From positions 1,922,001 through 1,986,000 of the forward strand of contig JAUCEF010000002.1 of NCBI GenBank assembly GCA_033558025.1: a stretch of 64,000 bases of DNA, written 5' to 3'. The translations under genes were made by a program, and so were the position numbers. This document shows positions 10,543 through 19,685 of the stretch, piece by piece. The notes beneath the pieces are model-generated. The model searched no databases and was not told the origin of the DNA. It worked only from the letters and a program-made list of their open reading frames with translations. This DNA comes from Phytophthora sp. 'mugwort'. Lineage: Eukaryota; Oomycota; Peronosporomycetes; Peronosporales; Peronosporaceae. Position 1 is the first letter of the stretch. Every line of letters begins with the position of its first letter.

Positions 10543-10561
10543 TTGACTACAAGTGCTACCA
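10543..10561 (-). promoter_or_regulatory. Primer binding site of Gypsy C
   Basis: The element strand reads TGGTAGCACTTGTAGTCAA two bases inside the LTR, identical to the site in element B. It fixes the orientation of C and marks the LTR edge. Confidence 0.75.
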
Positions 10562-10563
10562 AG

Positions 10564-10912
10564 TGTGACGGGGCACACAACACCTTGCGCACAGAAAGTG
10601 TGACTTCCGGAGAGTATACAAACTCTCAGTGAACGGCAGTTCACTAATTCCTGGCCTGTGGGACTGTTACCAAATTAGGTAGATATAAGACTTAATATGT
10701 GTATAGGTGACCCCTTTTAATGCGTCTACATACGAACTAACAGTCACCTATAAAGTACCCTAAATGTTATCCTATTGGGTGGTTCTGAGGTTTGTGTACC
10801 ATTTGTGTGGTACCCATTCGTGACGTCATTGTGATGATGACTACATCACTTAGGGTACTTGGGTTCACCATTCTGAAGAGTGACTTGGCACTCTTCATAT
10901 AACACCGTTACA
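10564..10912 (-). repeat. 5' LTR of Gypsy C
   Basis: The plus strand reads TGTGACGGGGCACACAACAC to ACACCGTTACA, so it has TG...CA ends with inverted-repeat termini. It is the same family as the solo LTR 60464-60832 and the diverged LTR 19179-19499; all three share GTATACAAACTCTCAGTGAA (the 19179 copy lacks one A) and a CGGCARTTCAC stretch. Confidence 0.87.
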
Positions 10913-10948
10913 GTGTTCGTTTTTTTTGCCTCAATATTAATTATCATT

Positions 10949-11110
10949 TAAATGGATATCGAATATCCAGGCAAGCATTGACACTGTTAAAGGATATTAC
11001 CAAACAATATTCTTTAAATGGATGGTATGGCCAAAAACAAAGGATATTTAAAGGATGTTAAATACCCTTTAAATGGATGGCATGGCCAGGCAAGCAAAAA
11101 CACTGTAAGG
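10949..11110. repeat. Three imperfect ~65-bp repeats, AT-rich
   Basis: Units beginning TTTAAATGGAT start near 10949, 11013 and 11078. Units one and three share CCAGGCAAGCA and ACACTGT, and units two and three share GGATGGYATGGCCA. No coding potential is visible from 10913 to 11260. Confidence 0.65.
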
Positions 11111-11503
11111 AAATTTTAAACAGGATGGATAGAGCCGCGAATGGTGCTTTTCGTTTTCAAAAATCCCGGTATGGGATTTCGATAATAACGGCAAAGTGGA
11201 GGATTTTGTTTTGTGGTTATGTTGGCCTTCTATTTGAGTTGTTTACTATCCTATAGACGCCTTAGCTAGCAAATCGAGACGATCTGCCTGTCTTCCTCGA
11301 AGCTTTCACCTCGATCTTTTCCTTCGGCCTTGCATGTGGTTGGTGTGCTATATCCGTTACAGTGGATCCTCTCTGAGGCCTTGTTCGATCGATCTGGGTC
11401 TTCACGCCAAGGCGAGTATGTATCTGGACTGCTGTGTACACTCTGGGAAGCATTGCACACAGTGGATCCCAACTCCTCTGTACGTTGGTGGCTTGACGGG
11501 AAC

Positions 11504-11830
11504 GCGAGGGGGCTCATCAGGCCCGATGCGTCTTGGTGTACTTTCGTAGATTGAACACGGGGGAAGTCACCAGGCCTTCCGTACTTTGGTGCTTGTTCTT
11601 CTTGAGCGCGAGAGATCACCGTGTCCAGGGGCCTTGGTACTTGGTTCTTCGTGAGCGCGCCGAGGGGTACCGAGTTCTCGGCCCCTTAGCGATACTATCT
11701 TCTTGGATGCGAGGGGTCCACCAGGTCCGTCACAACTTGGTGTTGATCTTGGACACGCGCGAGGGTCACCAGGCCCCGCATGCTGTAGCGCAGCAGATAA
11801 TCTTGGTTCCGTGCTCGGCGTACTGGAACA
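11504..11830. repeat. Degenerate ~51-bp minisatellite, about six units
   Basis: A motif like GCGAGGGGTCACCAGGCC, then CTTGGTGYTTGATCTTCTTG, repeats with starts near 11504, 11555, 11605, 11657, 11709 and 11759, a regular spacing of 50-52 bp. Units are 60-80 percent alike by eye. Frames through it in both directions are open in places because the unit is 51 bp (17 codons), but composition and frame changes do not look like a gene. Confidence 0.7.
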
Positions 11831-12464
11831 CCCCATCTCTGTTTCTCGGCTTCAGAGGGGGGGGGGATTCGCATCCGAGAAGAGAGATCTTCCGAAGAGG
11901 CGCTGGAGGTATCCCCGAGACCACTTATGCCAAACGGCGCGAATGCGAAGTGACGGCAAAGTGGAGGATGGGGCCAGCATGCCCAGCAAAGCACCAGATA
12001 AAGACGGATAAATCTGGAAACGAAAAATAATCGGTGTATTTCTACACCTTTCACTGTGAAGGTTTTGGCTAAAAAGCAAATCAAATTCGATCCCTACACT
12101 TGTGTTTTACTCCAGATGGTAAAATGTGTTTCACTATAATTTCGTGTGTTAAGCATGTTTGTGTGTGGTTCATGCAAAATCCAATGTACACCCGATTCCA
12201 ACAAATAATTCGGCATTGCAGCTCAAGTAGTCTGGGTGATGCCATTCAGGGTTGCCGGATTTGTCCGTTTGTGTTTGTACTGTTTGCCGTTGCATTTGTA
12301 AATGAATGTGCAATCAATTAAACGTTGCTAAGGAAAATTAATACCTGTAGCGCGTTTTACGTGACTAATTTACGTTCAAACGACATCGTATGACAGCAAA
12401 TACATCTTCCTTGAAGCATTCCTTCTGCATCGGAGAAATCGGCTTGGTACGTTCCAGAAACACT
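11831..12464. other. Intergenic, no gene seen
   Basis: AT-rich spacer downstream of the double pectin lyase gene. It holds a G10 run (11857-11866) and a CGGCAAAGTGGAGGAT motif (about 11954) that also occurs at about 11192. I see no supported gene. Confidence 0.5.
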
Positions 12465-15410
12465 TTAGTGTCTTTTGCGAAGCTTGCGCTTGCAGGTTCC
12501 AACCGAGTGGGCCTTACTCGATTGAACTCCCCCCTGAGTAATCTCTGAATCCGCCTCGCGAGCTGGTGCCTCAGCTTCAAGCGAGGTTTGAGTAACAGAA
12601 TCGTCTTGTTCCGCCGTATCTTGATTGATGTCTATGCTTGAATCCTCAGTTTCCTTGGTCGGGGCATTTTTACTGCTTCCTGCAGAAGGAACAGCGCTAA
12701 TCAGGGCACCAACGCCAAAGTTAGCGCTTGCCAACGAGAGCTGGGTGGCTTTAGCAACAGCATATCCACCGATTTCCTTCGAGTACTTGCTCACTTCCCC
12801 CAATGCCGCACGTGCAGAATAACTGGCCAGTTTGCCACTGTCTGTGAGTACATTGAGCATGCAGGCGCGACCAATGGCTGTTTTACAATTGCTTTCTCGG
12901 ACAGGAACGAAGATATTTCCAGCAGGATCATCCAAATTGGGCGTTTTGACCGACGAGAAATAGTTGCCCTCAACCAACACGTATGCACCAGCTGCAACAT
13001 CAAAGGCGTGACCCGTATTATCATCAAAATAGTTGTTCGCAGCGTGAACAACGACGTTATCACCTTTAGTGCCACCGATCTTCGGTCCACGCCCCGACAT
13101 TGTGTGAATGTAGTTGCCCACCAAACTGACCTGCGTCGTTTTGCCGTACAGCAAGAAACCCCAGTAATGGTGTCCGTCGCAAGAAGCGGAAAACTTCGTG
13201 TTACCGTCAAAGTCCGAATTACTGATCGTGACGCCTGTGGCACCGGAGAAATGAACCACCACCATCTGACGACCAACACTCGAAACCTTCACGTGATCGA
13301 TCCAAATGTTCTTAGGGGCCTTGCCGCTTCCGCCGATAGATATGGCATCACCACCCCAGACGAGGTGAGGATTCAAGTTCGTAATGTGTATGTTTTGAAT
13401 GATCACATTACTGCCTTCAATGAGAAGACCCTTGCCATTGAGGACACCCTTGGTACCTTCGCCAAGAAGAGTTTTGTCGTTTGCCACAGACAGGGGTGTC
13501 TTGGCGGCATTGTCATACGTCACATCCACGGAAATTCCGCCGCTGTCACAACCACCCGTCTTCTTCATACTCATGTCACCGTTCATGAGAATCGCGTCTT
13601 GCCCTCTGAAGCCATTGTTCTTGGCAAGACACTGCTGGTTGTTCGTTGGTCGACAGCCTCTCTCTTTCGTTGACTGCTCTGTGTTAGTGAACTTGAATTC
13701 CTGGTTAAGAATAATGACACGTGCTTCAGCATCGCTGAGATATGTAGCAAGTTCCTTGAGAGTTTTCGGGTACACGGGTGTTGCGCTGCCACCTCCCGTA
13801 GTACCAGCCGCAAAACCAGGAACTGCTCCCGCACTAGCAGAGCCGCCATTAGGCGAGTTCGATGGTTCAGATGTCTGCGGGTTGCTTGGAGCGTCGGTAC
13901 CGGCAGGAGGCGCATTCGTAGTTGAATGCTCTCTTGTTTGTACCGGGACTGGCGTGATGTGTTCTTCTGCCGAACCGGATTCCTGTGTAGTTGATGCACC
14001 AGTATCTGCCGAGCCCTGAGCGGTCGGGACCTCGGTTACGACCGGAGCCTCAGTAGTCGGGGATTTCGGGACCGCTGGAGCCTTTGTCGGCGGGGTTGTC
14101 TTAGTAGCACTCGGAGTCTCCATCTCCTGAGAAGCTGCCGTACTGGGTGCTACAGCATCACTTGAGGCACTCGACTGAGTAACCCCGCCATCCAGTTCGC
14201 CTACGCCAAAGTTGCCGCTAGCCTCCGAAAATTGAGTAGCAGCGGCCACTTTATAAGCAGTAACCAGCTTCTTGACGTCCGAAAACTGTGAGCCCACTTT
14301 GTCTTGTGAGTTTCCCTTCAGGGTGCCACTGTCCTTGAGAATGTTCAGCTCACAGTCATGACCGATGATCGACTTGCAATCCCCAGCTGTGGTAGGTACC
14401 ACAAAGTTTCCGGTTGGGTCGTCCAGATTCGGAGACTTGACTGAAGCGAAGTAGTTACCCTCCGCCACAACGTATCCACCGGTTGCCACATCGAATGCGT
14501 GTCCCGAATTCTCGTAAAAGTAGTTGTTAGCGGCGTGGACAACCGATATTTCGCCGTCGTGGCCTCCGATTTTGGGCGACCGGCCCGACGTGTGGTGAAT
14601 GTAGTTGCCGATCAGACTCACCTCGGTCTTTTTCCCCAGGATCAAGAATCCCCAATAGTGGTGACCGTCGCATGAAGCCGAGAACTTGGTGTTGCCGTCG
14701 AAATCCGAATTACTGATCGTGACACCCGTGGCACCCGAGAAATTGATGACGACCATCTGACGCCCGACGCTAGACACCTTGACGTGGTCAACCCATACGC
14801 CTTTCGGCGCCACGTTGCCGTCACCTCGAATGGTGATACCATCGCCACCCCACACTAAATGCGGATTCAAGTTCGTGATATGGATGTTCTGCACGATGAC
14901 GTTACTGCCAGAGATAATGAGACCTTTGCCGTTCAGCACACCTTTCGTACCTTCCCCCACCAACGTTTTGTCACTAGCAACTACTAACGGCACCTTGGCC
15001 GCGTTGTCGTACGTCACGTCAATCGACTTGCCGCCACTGTCACACCCACCCGTTTGCTGCATAGCAGAGTCTCCGTCCATGAGAATCACATCCTGTCCCT
15101 TGAAACCGTTTTTCTTAGCGAGACATTGCTGGTTATTCGTCGGACGACAGCCACTTTCTGTCGTGGACCCTTCGGTGTCGATAAACGTGAACTCCTTGTT
15201 GAGGACGATGACGCGCGGCTCCGCGTCGCTGAGGTAAGTTGTCAATTCCTTGGCGGTGGTAGGATAGACGGGTTTCGCAGTGCCGCCACCCATAGTTCCT
15301 GCGGCAAACCCAGGTGCCGTGCCCGTTACGATCGAAGCAGCTGCAACAGTCTTCAATTCGTGCTGAGCTAGCACGATGGCAAACACCGCTCCCACAAGTC
15401 TGCGCATCAT
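12465..15410 (-). CDS. Secreted double-domain pectin lyase (PL1 family)
   Basis: The protein of 981 aa starts at the ATG at 15410 ([19 protein letters not shown]), which gives a signal peptide; an upstream extension would lack one. Two pectin lyase domains (about 27-400 and 526-900) are joined by a Ser/Thr/Pro/Ala-rich linker (about 405-525). Both carry the fungal-type pectin lyase signature: [11 protein letters not shown][VI][23 protein letters not shown] and SGR[SG]PKIGG. Asp190, Arg217 and Arg277 in domain 1, and Asp688, Arg714 and Arg774 in domain 2, match the expected catalytic positions. The enzyme should cleave methylated pectin by elimination outside the cell. The tail is acidic, then ends KRKLRKRH. 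No intron is visible. A tandem fusion is unusual, since family members are normally single-domain; the two domains are too different to be a recent copy. Confidence 0.93.
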   Translation of the reverse strand: MMRRLVGAVFAIVLAQHELKTVAAASIVTGTAPGFAAGTMGGGTAKPVYPTTAKELTTYLSDAEPRVIVLNKEFTFIDTEGSTTESGCRPTNNQQCLAKKNGFKGQDVILMDGDSAMQQTGGCDSGGKSIDVTYDNAAKVPLVVASDKTLVGEGTKGVLNGKGLIISGSNVIVQNIHITNLNPHLVWGGDGITIRGDGNVAPKGVWVDHVKVSSVGRQMVVINFSGATGVTISNSDFDGNTKFSASCDGHHYWGFLILGKKTEVSLIGNYIHHTSGRSPKIGGHDGEISVVHAANNYFYENSGHAFDVATGGYVVAEGNYFASVKSPNLDDPTGNFVVPTTAGDCKSIIGHDCELNILKDSGTLKGNSQDKVGSQFSDVKKLVTAYKVAAATQFSEASGNFGVGELDGGVTQSSASSDAVAPSTAASQEMETPSATKTTPPTKAPAVPKSPTTEAPVVTEVPTAQGSADTGASTTQESGSAEEHITPVPVQTREHSTTNAPPAGTDAPSNPQTSEPSNSPNGGSASAGAVPGFAAGTTGGGSATPVYPKTLKELATYLSDAEARVIILNQEFKFTNTEQSTKERGCRPTNNQQCLAKNNGFRGQDAILMNGDMSMKKTGGCDSGGISVDVTYDNAAKTPLSVANDKTLLGEGTKGVLNGKGLLIEGSNVIIQNIHITNLNPHLVWGGDAISIGGSGKAPKNIWIDHVKVSSVGRQMVVVHFSGATGVTISNSDFDGNTKFSASCDGHHYWGFLLYGKTTQVSLVGNYIHTMSGRGPKIGGTKGDNVVVHAANNYFDDNTGHAFDVAAGAYVLVEGNYFSSVKTPNLDDPAGNIFVPVRESNCKTAIGRACMLNVLTDSGKLASYSARAALGEVSKYSKEIGGYAVAKATQLSLASANFGVGALISAVPSAGSSKNAPTKETEDSSIDINQDTAEQDDSVTQTSLEAEAPAREADSEITQGGVQSSKAHSVGTCKRKLRKRH

Positions 15411-16710
15411 CTTAATGCTTGTCAAGCGAATTCCGAACTGGCACTTTATTCCTATCGCAGAGGTGATCGACTCCAAATGCGCATGTCCTGCATTACTCAC
15501 ACTTTTTGTTGTTCGAACGCGAATTGTCTTGTCCAGCTTTTGTGCCTCCGTGGTCCATCCCAAGATATAACACAGACCATCCTCTTGATTGTGATAGCTA
15601 CGGGACCGCCATAATTTCACTCGGTGAAGTTATCACAAACTGGAGTGGCCAGATTATCGGGATCACTGGTTCATTCGGTCCGTGGATCTGTTTTCCTGGC
15701 AGCGCCTGCTCGCCTGATCGATCTCGTCAGTTTGCTTTGCTCTCATTTGCCTCGACAACAAGCTAGCAATGTCATTAGCCCGACCACTCCATCCACCCGC
15801 ACAAGACGCAAGACGTTTCACCGCCGTCTTAGCCTCTAATCTGCAATATTATCACAAGAGCAATGTTGTCTAGACGATCTATTTATAGCTGCCTTGGCGG
15901 AAAAGGCTCGTTCCGCTACTACACGTCTGAATACGCGGGATCAGACGGCATCACGGTTGAACTAATGGCGATGTTGTCACGTCTGCATACACCTCCAATC
16001 GGATGTCGGTCGTTGAACCGACCAGAAGAGAACAACCTAGTAGACGAATTCACGTATGGGGACTTTTGCCGCATTAAGTGGTTTTGGGCGAAACTAGAAG
16101 CCGATGATGCAAAAGACGGGTAAGTGCCGTCGACCAGACGACGAAAAACGTGTCACAGAAGAGCTGAAGAAACAACATCAGTGGATGGCGCAGCTTTGTT
16201 AGCGGGGTACGATAATGTATAGGATACAGGGGCTTTGAACAATGCAACGAGCATTTAGAGAGGTGTTAGGATACAAACAGCTGAAGACACCCTGGAGAAA
16301 CGTTAATAATTCCTCGTTTTGAATCACAAACCGGAAACCTGCAAATATTTACAAATTCTCCATCAATCTTTCGATCACTACCTAGAGTGACGGGGCACAG
16401 AACAGAGAATGAAAAACGCGGCAAAGGCAAGTTTAAGAGCGCGTTTGCAGCAAGCACCCTCCCGGTCACTGGTGCTTGCGGTTGTTTTCTCTTCATCTCG
16501 CAGCCAAGTCAAGCTAGCGAAAGATATTCAATACCCGCTAACCTGTATTACGGTCGTTTTGAGTGTACATTGCGTCACAGATGATGTTATGGGCTAACGG
16601 GGGGGTAATGACGCCACCACGTTGTCAACAGCTTCACAAGCTCTGCCCTCAGTATAGTTATAGCATGACTTTAGATTTCCATTCTCAGAGTTTAGCTGTG
16701 TGTTTTTTCT
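15411..16710. other. Intergenic, no convincing gene
   Basis: This is the upstream region of the double pectin lyase gene (minus) and of the unidentified plus-strand gene. A short plus-strand open frame (15863-16123) has no recognisable features. I see no repeat, RNA gene or element here. Confidence 0.5.
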
Positions 16711-16779
16711 GACTGCACTGGATAATTATGGAGTGAAGTAACAGTCGACTATTACACTCCATAATTATCCATTGCAGTC
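16711..16779. repeat. 69-bp imperfect palindrome upstream of the 218-aa gene
   Basis: Arms GACTGCACTGGATAATTATG and its complement, each about 25 bp, are separated by a 19-bp loop (16736-16754) and differ at one base pair. The structure ends 88 bp before the chosen start codon, so it lies in the promoter or 5' leader. It could be a hairpin, a tiny foldback transposon, or a binding site for a dimer. Confidence 0.85.
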
Positions 16780-16867
16780 TTTCGAGGTGAAGTCTCTCCA
16801 TTACCACACTTACCGCATAGACCAGCACAGAACGATCAAGCTTTCAATAACACAGAGACCCTGCGCG

Positions 16868-17524
16868 ATGTCGGCCTTCTTCGGTCTCACTCTTCTCGGG
16901 TCGCAAATTCCCTTCGACACTGTCAAGGAGACACCTATCCACGCATTCCAGCCGCGTGATTTCCAAGACGCCTTCATGCAAACGTACCGACCAGGTTTTT
17001 CATTGTACTCGGAAAGCGAAGAAGATGCTCAAGCCGCAAATATCGAGCTCAATTCCGCCACCATCACACTCGTGCAGTTGCCAGTCATGTTGCGGTACCT
17101 TTACAAGTGCCCGAAAGGTGTCGACAACGTTCCTGCCAGTGTCCGAACGATCGTCGAGAAAGCTTTCCTTCTGCGAAACGATGCCGACATCTCTAAGTCG
17201 ATCGACCTCTCCACCTTCTTAGCGCAGATGGAAGAACTCTGCTGCCAGTCACAGGCCAACGAGTCCGCCGCCTCACACAACGCGTACCTGAAAGACGGCG
17301 TGTCAACGCGTGAGTTCGTGTCCAACCTCGACTTCCGGGCCAAACTGATGAAGCACCAATGCATGAAGAAGGACCCGCGTGAAAAGGCTCTCGCACCAAT
17401 GACCGACTCCACGACGCTCGGCTGGAATAGGCCGACAATTGTCACGAAGCGGATGCCCACCAAAAGTTGCGAGGAGACGCGCTACGCCAGCGCCATGGTC
17501 AAGGCCGGCGTCTATTACTACTAA
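16868..17524 (+). CDS. Unidentified conserved-looking 218-aa protein
   Basis: The frame starts at ATG 16868 (MSAFFGLTLLGSQIPFDTVK) and ends at TAA 17524. An in-frame start-like codon at 16772 lies inside a palindrome and is unlikely. The protein is soluble, with no signal peptide or membrane segment. Notable parts are IHAFQPRDFQDAFMQTY, LPVMLRYLYKCPKGVDNVPA, LGWNRPTIVTKRMPTKSCEE and TRYASAMVKAGVYYY at the end. The tail (GWxRP, basic, then RYA, ending in tyrosines) reminds me of small axonemal proteins, but I cannot assign a family. It is convergent with the CENP-B-like gene 67 bp downstream and shows normal coding character, unlike nearby elements. Confidence 0.75.
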   Translation: MSAFFGLTLLGSQIPFDTVKETPIHAFQPRDFQDAFMQTYRPGFSLYSESEEDAQAANIELNSATITLVQLPVMLRYLYKCPKGVDNVPASVRTIVEKAFLLRNDADISKSIDLSTFLAQMEELCCQSQANESAASHNAYLKDGVSTREFVSNLDFRAKLMKHQCMKKDPREKALAPMTDSTTLGWNRPTIVTKRMPTKSCEETRYASAMVKAGVYYY

Positions 17525-17591
17525 AACACAGTGCATCTAAGTCAATCAACTTAAGTAAATATACAACAGTTACCTGACATATATATATGTC

Positions 17592-18164
17592 CTACAAAAC
17601 TGCTGCGGTCGTCTCTGGTCCTTCTGTGGTCTCTGCGTCCGGAATGGTGTGTCCCCTCTGTGAGCCCTGCGTGAAGCCGTGTCGACGCAGGAACGACTGT
17701 CTCCACGTCCATGAGGCCTTGAAGCTGTCCGGGTGCAGCTTATCGTCCTGCGCCGCCTGCATCGCGCGCCCCGTGAGCCGCTTGGCCGACACGGCGCGGC
17801 CAGCGGCCTGCTCCGCGCGCATCCAGTCCACGATGCGTCGCTCCGCCTCGGCCGAAAGCGTGGCGCCCATACCGAAGCTGCGGTCGTTGGTCTTGCGGCC
17901 GCCACCTGCCTCACATATGGCTGCGATCTTGCCCCGCTCGCGCCGCCAGCGCATGACGAGCTGTTTCTTGGCGCGGACCTGCGACGGCGGGGCGTCCGGG
18001 AAGAAGTGCGCAACGGTCTCGTCCAGACTGTTATGCGCCTCGTAGTGCGCCACGACCTCGAGCTTGCGCACGTAGCTCACGGCCTCACGGCGCAGCGTCG
18101 GTCGAGCGGACTCCGCGGATGCGTCGGACGCCTGCACACGCACTACGCGTGGTCGGCCGGGCAT
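17592..18164 (-). CDS. CENP-B/pogo-type helix-turn-helix protein
   Basis: A 190-aa protein from ATG 18164 (MPGRPRVVRVQASDAS). Residues about 35-80 (AVSYVRKLEVVAHYEAHNSL, then MRWRRERGKIAAICEAG) resemble the first helix-turn-helix of CENP-B/Tc5 proteins. Residues about 85-160 (MGATLSAEAERRIVDWMRAE, then SFKASWTWRQSFLRRHGF) resemble the CENPB-type HTH that follows it. The DDE nuclease domain of pogo/Tc5 transposases is absent. It could be a domesticated DNA-binding protein or a truncated transposase. A long palindrome begins 18 bp upstream of its start codon. GC content is higher than in its surroundings. Confidence 0.75.
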   Translation of the reverse strand: MPGRPRVVRVQASDASAESARPTLRREAVSYVRKLEVVAHYEAHNSLDETVAHFFPDAPPSQVRAKKQLVMRWRRERGKIAAICEAGGGRKTNDRSFGMGATLSAEAERRIVDWMRAEQAAGRAVSAKRLTGRAMQAAQDDKLHPDSFKASWTWRQSFLRRHGFTQGSQRGHTIPDAETTEGPETTAAVL

Positions 18165-18182
18165 CTTCAAATGCACACTAAT

Positions 18183-18306
18183 TTGGCTAAGTACGAATGT
18201 GTGCGAAAAGACAAATTGTTTTCCTGAGACATTTGAAGTCGAATGTCCACACTTCAAATGTCTTCAGGAAAACAATTTGTCTTTTCACACATTCGTACTT
18301 AGCCAA
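18183..18306. repeat. Large near-perfect inverted repeat, 57-bp arms
   Basis: The left arm 18183-18239 (TTGGCTAAGTACGAATGTGT start) and the right arm 18251-18306 are reverse complements apart from one substitution and one indel, with an 11-bp loop. The structure sits just upstream of the CENP-B-like gene. It may be a foldback element, a remnant of transposon ends brought together, or a regulatory hairpin. Confidence 0.9.
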
Positions 18307-19178
18307 TGCGTTTCAATCAAATAATGAAGTCAATGTCTCCCTTATTTAATTGCAAGTAACAAAATAATTTGAAGCCTGGAAAACAACTTGCTGGCAACCG
18401 TATCTGGCGAGCATCTAAAAGGGAGTATTGACGGAGATCTGTGTCGTGCGGCGAAGGAAATTACTGCTAAGAGCATCTCCAGCGGTATTGCAAAATACGC
18501 AGAAATTCTTGCTATTACGCCAATTGCAAATTCGTGTTTTGCTGTTGAGCCCAGTGGTGTAGTGTGAGTGATACGGATATAATGTAGGTCTAAAGTAACC
18601 ATGGGAAATTGATTGTGCGCTGCAACACATCCGAAGTAAACACCAGCCGGCTATCATTTCGACTGACTTCGTTTTGCAAGACACTGAAACGCCCTGCCCA
18701 TTGAACAGTCGTTCTCACACAGAGCGACTACTCTACCACGCGCAAGCCTCCCCCCCCCCCCCCCCCCCACCGCGCTCAGCGCATCGATGCCCCCTCCCAC
18801 GCCAAACACTTCAGCTGGACGAAGGAGGAAGACGATGCCCCCAGCAATGTATTAAGAGGTTGGTCAAGAAGCACTGCCCAGTCGTCGAAGTTGTTTTCGA
18901 ACTCCGTGCACGCGGCAGATAAACAACTCATCGGCCAGGCGCAATACCACGGAATACAGGAGCTTTCCGAAGCCGTTGGGCCGGTCCAAACCGGCCCGAT
19001 CGGCATCCGTAGGTAAAACGTATTTTTGCCGCACAAAAAAAAACATTAACGCGTATTTGATCTGGATGTGAATGAAGGCTCAAGCGGAACTGGGTTGGCA
19101 CGGATTATATAGTAGAGGCGGAGAATCGATTTACAACGAAGAGAGAGCAACTCAACGTCAATGCACTAAAGACATTTA
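18307..19178. other. No supported gene; contains a 19-base poly-C run
   Basis: This stretch includes C19 (18750-18768). The minus-strand frame 19046-18776 is open but has no motif I recognise. It may be decayed coding DNA. Confidence 0.4.
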
Positions 19179-19499
19179 TGACGGGGTCACGTAGCACCTT
19201 GAGAGAGGAAGTGTGCAGCGGAGCGTATACAACTCTCAGTGAACGGCAATTCACAAGTCCCTTGGTCTGAGGAGTACTAGTACCAAAGTAAGGTAGATTT
19301 TCGACTGAATATATTTATTAGTGCTTTAGCTTGGCTTGCAATACAAAATATAAGTTACCTATGATGAAACCTAGAGATCCGCCAATTGGGTGGCTCTAAG
19401 AACAACTGGTACAGCATATCCGTAATGTTGCTCGGGGTGTCAGTGGTGTTCTCCACACCACATAGCATCTCTGAAGAGTGAGACGTTGCACCCCGTTTC
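19179..19499 (-). repeat. Diverged LTR of the Gypsy C family
   Basis: The plus strand begins TGACGGGGTCACGTAGCACC and ends GCACCCCGTTTC. It shares CTCTCAGTGAACGGCAATTC and the order of other blocks with the LTR at 10564-10912, in the same orientation. A purine-rich stretch on the minus strand (GTGGGGAAGGA) lies to its right, as for a 3' LTR, but the neighbouring gag-like DNA runs on the plus strand, so it is probably a leftover from a different element. Confidence 0.65.
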
Positions 19500-19685
19500 G
19501 TCCTTCCCCACTTAAATACGTCTATCGACCAACCATGTGCGAGGAAATGTGGGTCTCACCATTCGCTCGCACAGTCGAAACCATCGACAGGCCGCAGTGC
19601 TCTTGCGCTGCGGCTCGTTTCTCTCACTGAGTAGTTGGCAGGTTGCTCGCCATCCCTTAAGGGTTTCCACGTCGACCTAAGAAGC

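Larger units (their letters stand above)
1..10912 (-). mobile_element. Ty3/Gypsy element C, outer, split by element B, left end outside window
   Basis: Reading the minus strand from the right, I see an LTR (10564-10912), a primer binding site, degenerate gag (10495-9468), then a 7.05-kb insertion (element B, 2405-9457), then a retropepsin domain (2404-1810), a pol spacer and reverse transcriptase (about 1130-60), which continues past the left edge. The parts on either side of B are in the expected gag-PR-RT order and orientation, which is why I join them into one element. The coding parts contain frameshifts and stops, so the element is dead. The same LTR family occurs as a solo LTR at 60464-60832. 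Confidence 0.8.

Noticed and set aside
13008..14019. Long plus-strand open frames
   Set aside because: They lie antisense to the double pectin lyase and contain no independent motif.
15410..15620. A 70-residue N-terminal extension of the double pectin lyase
   Set aside because: It starts at a non-ATG codon, lacks a signal peptide, and the ATG at 15410 gives a good secretion signal.
15863..16123. 86-codon plus-strand frame
   Set aside because: No recognisable domain, no coding bias above background, and no support from neighbours.
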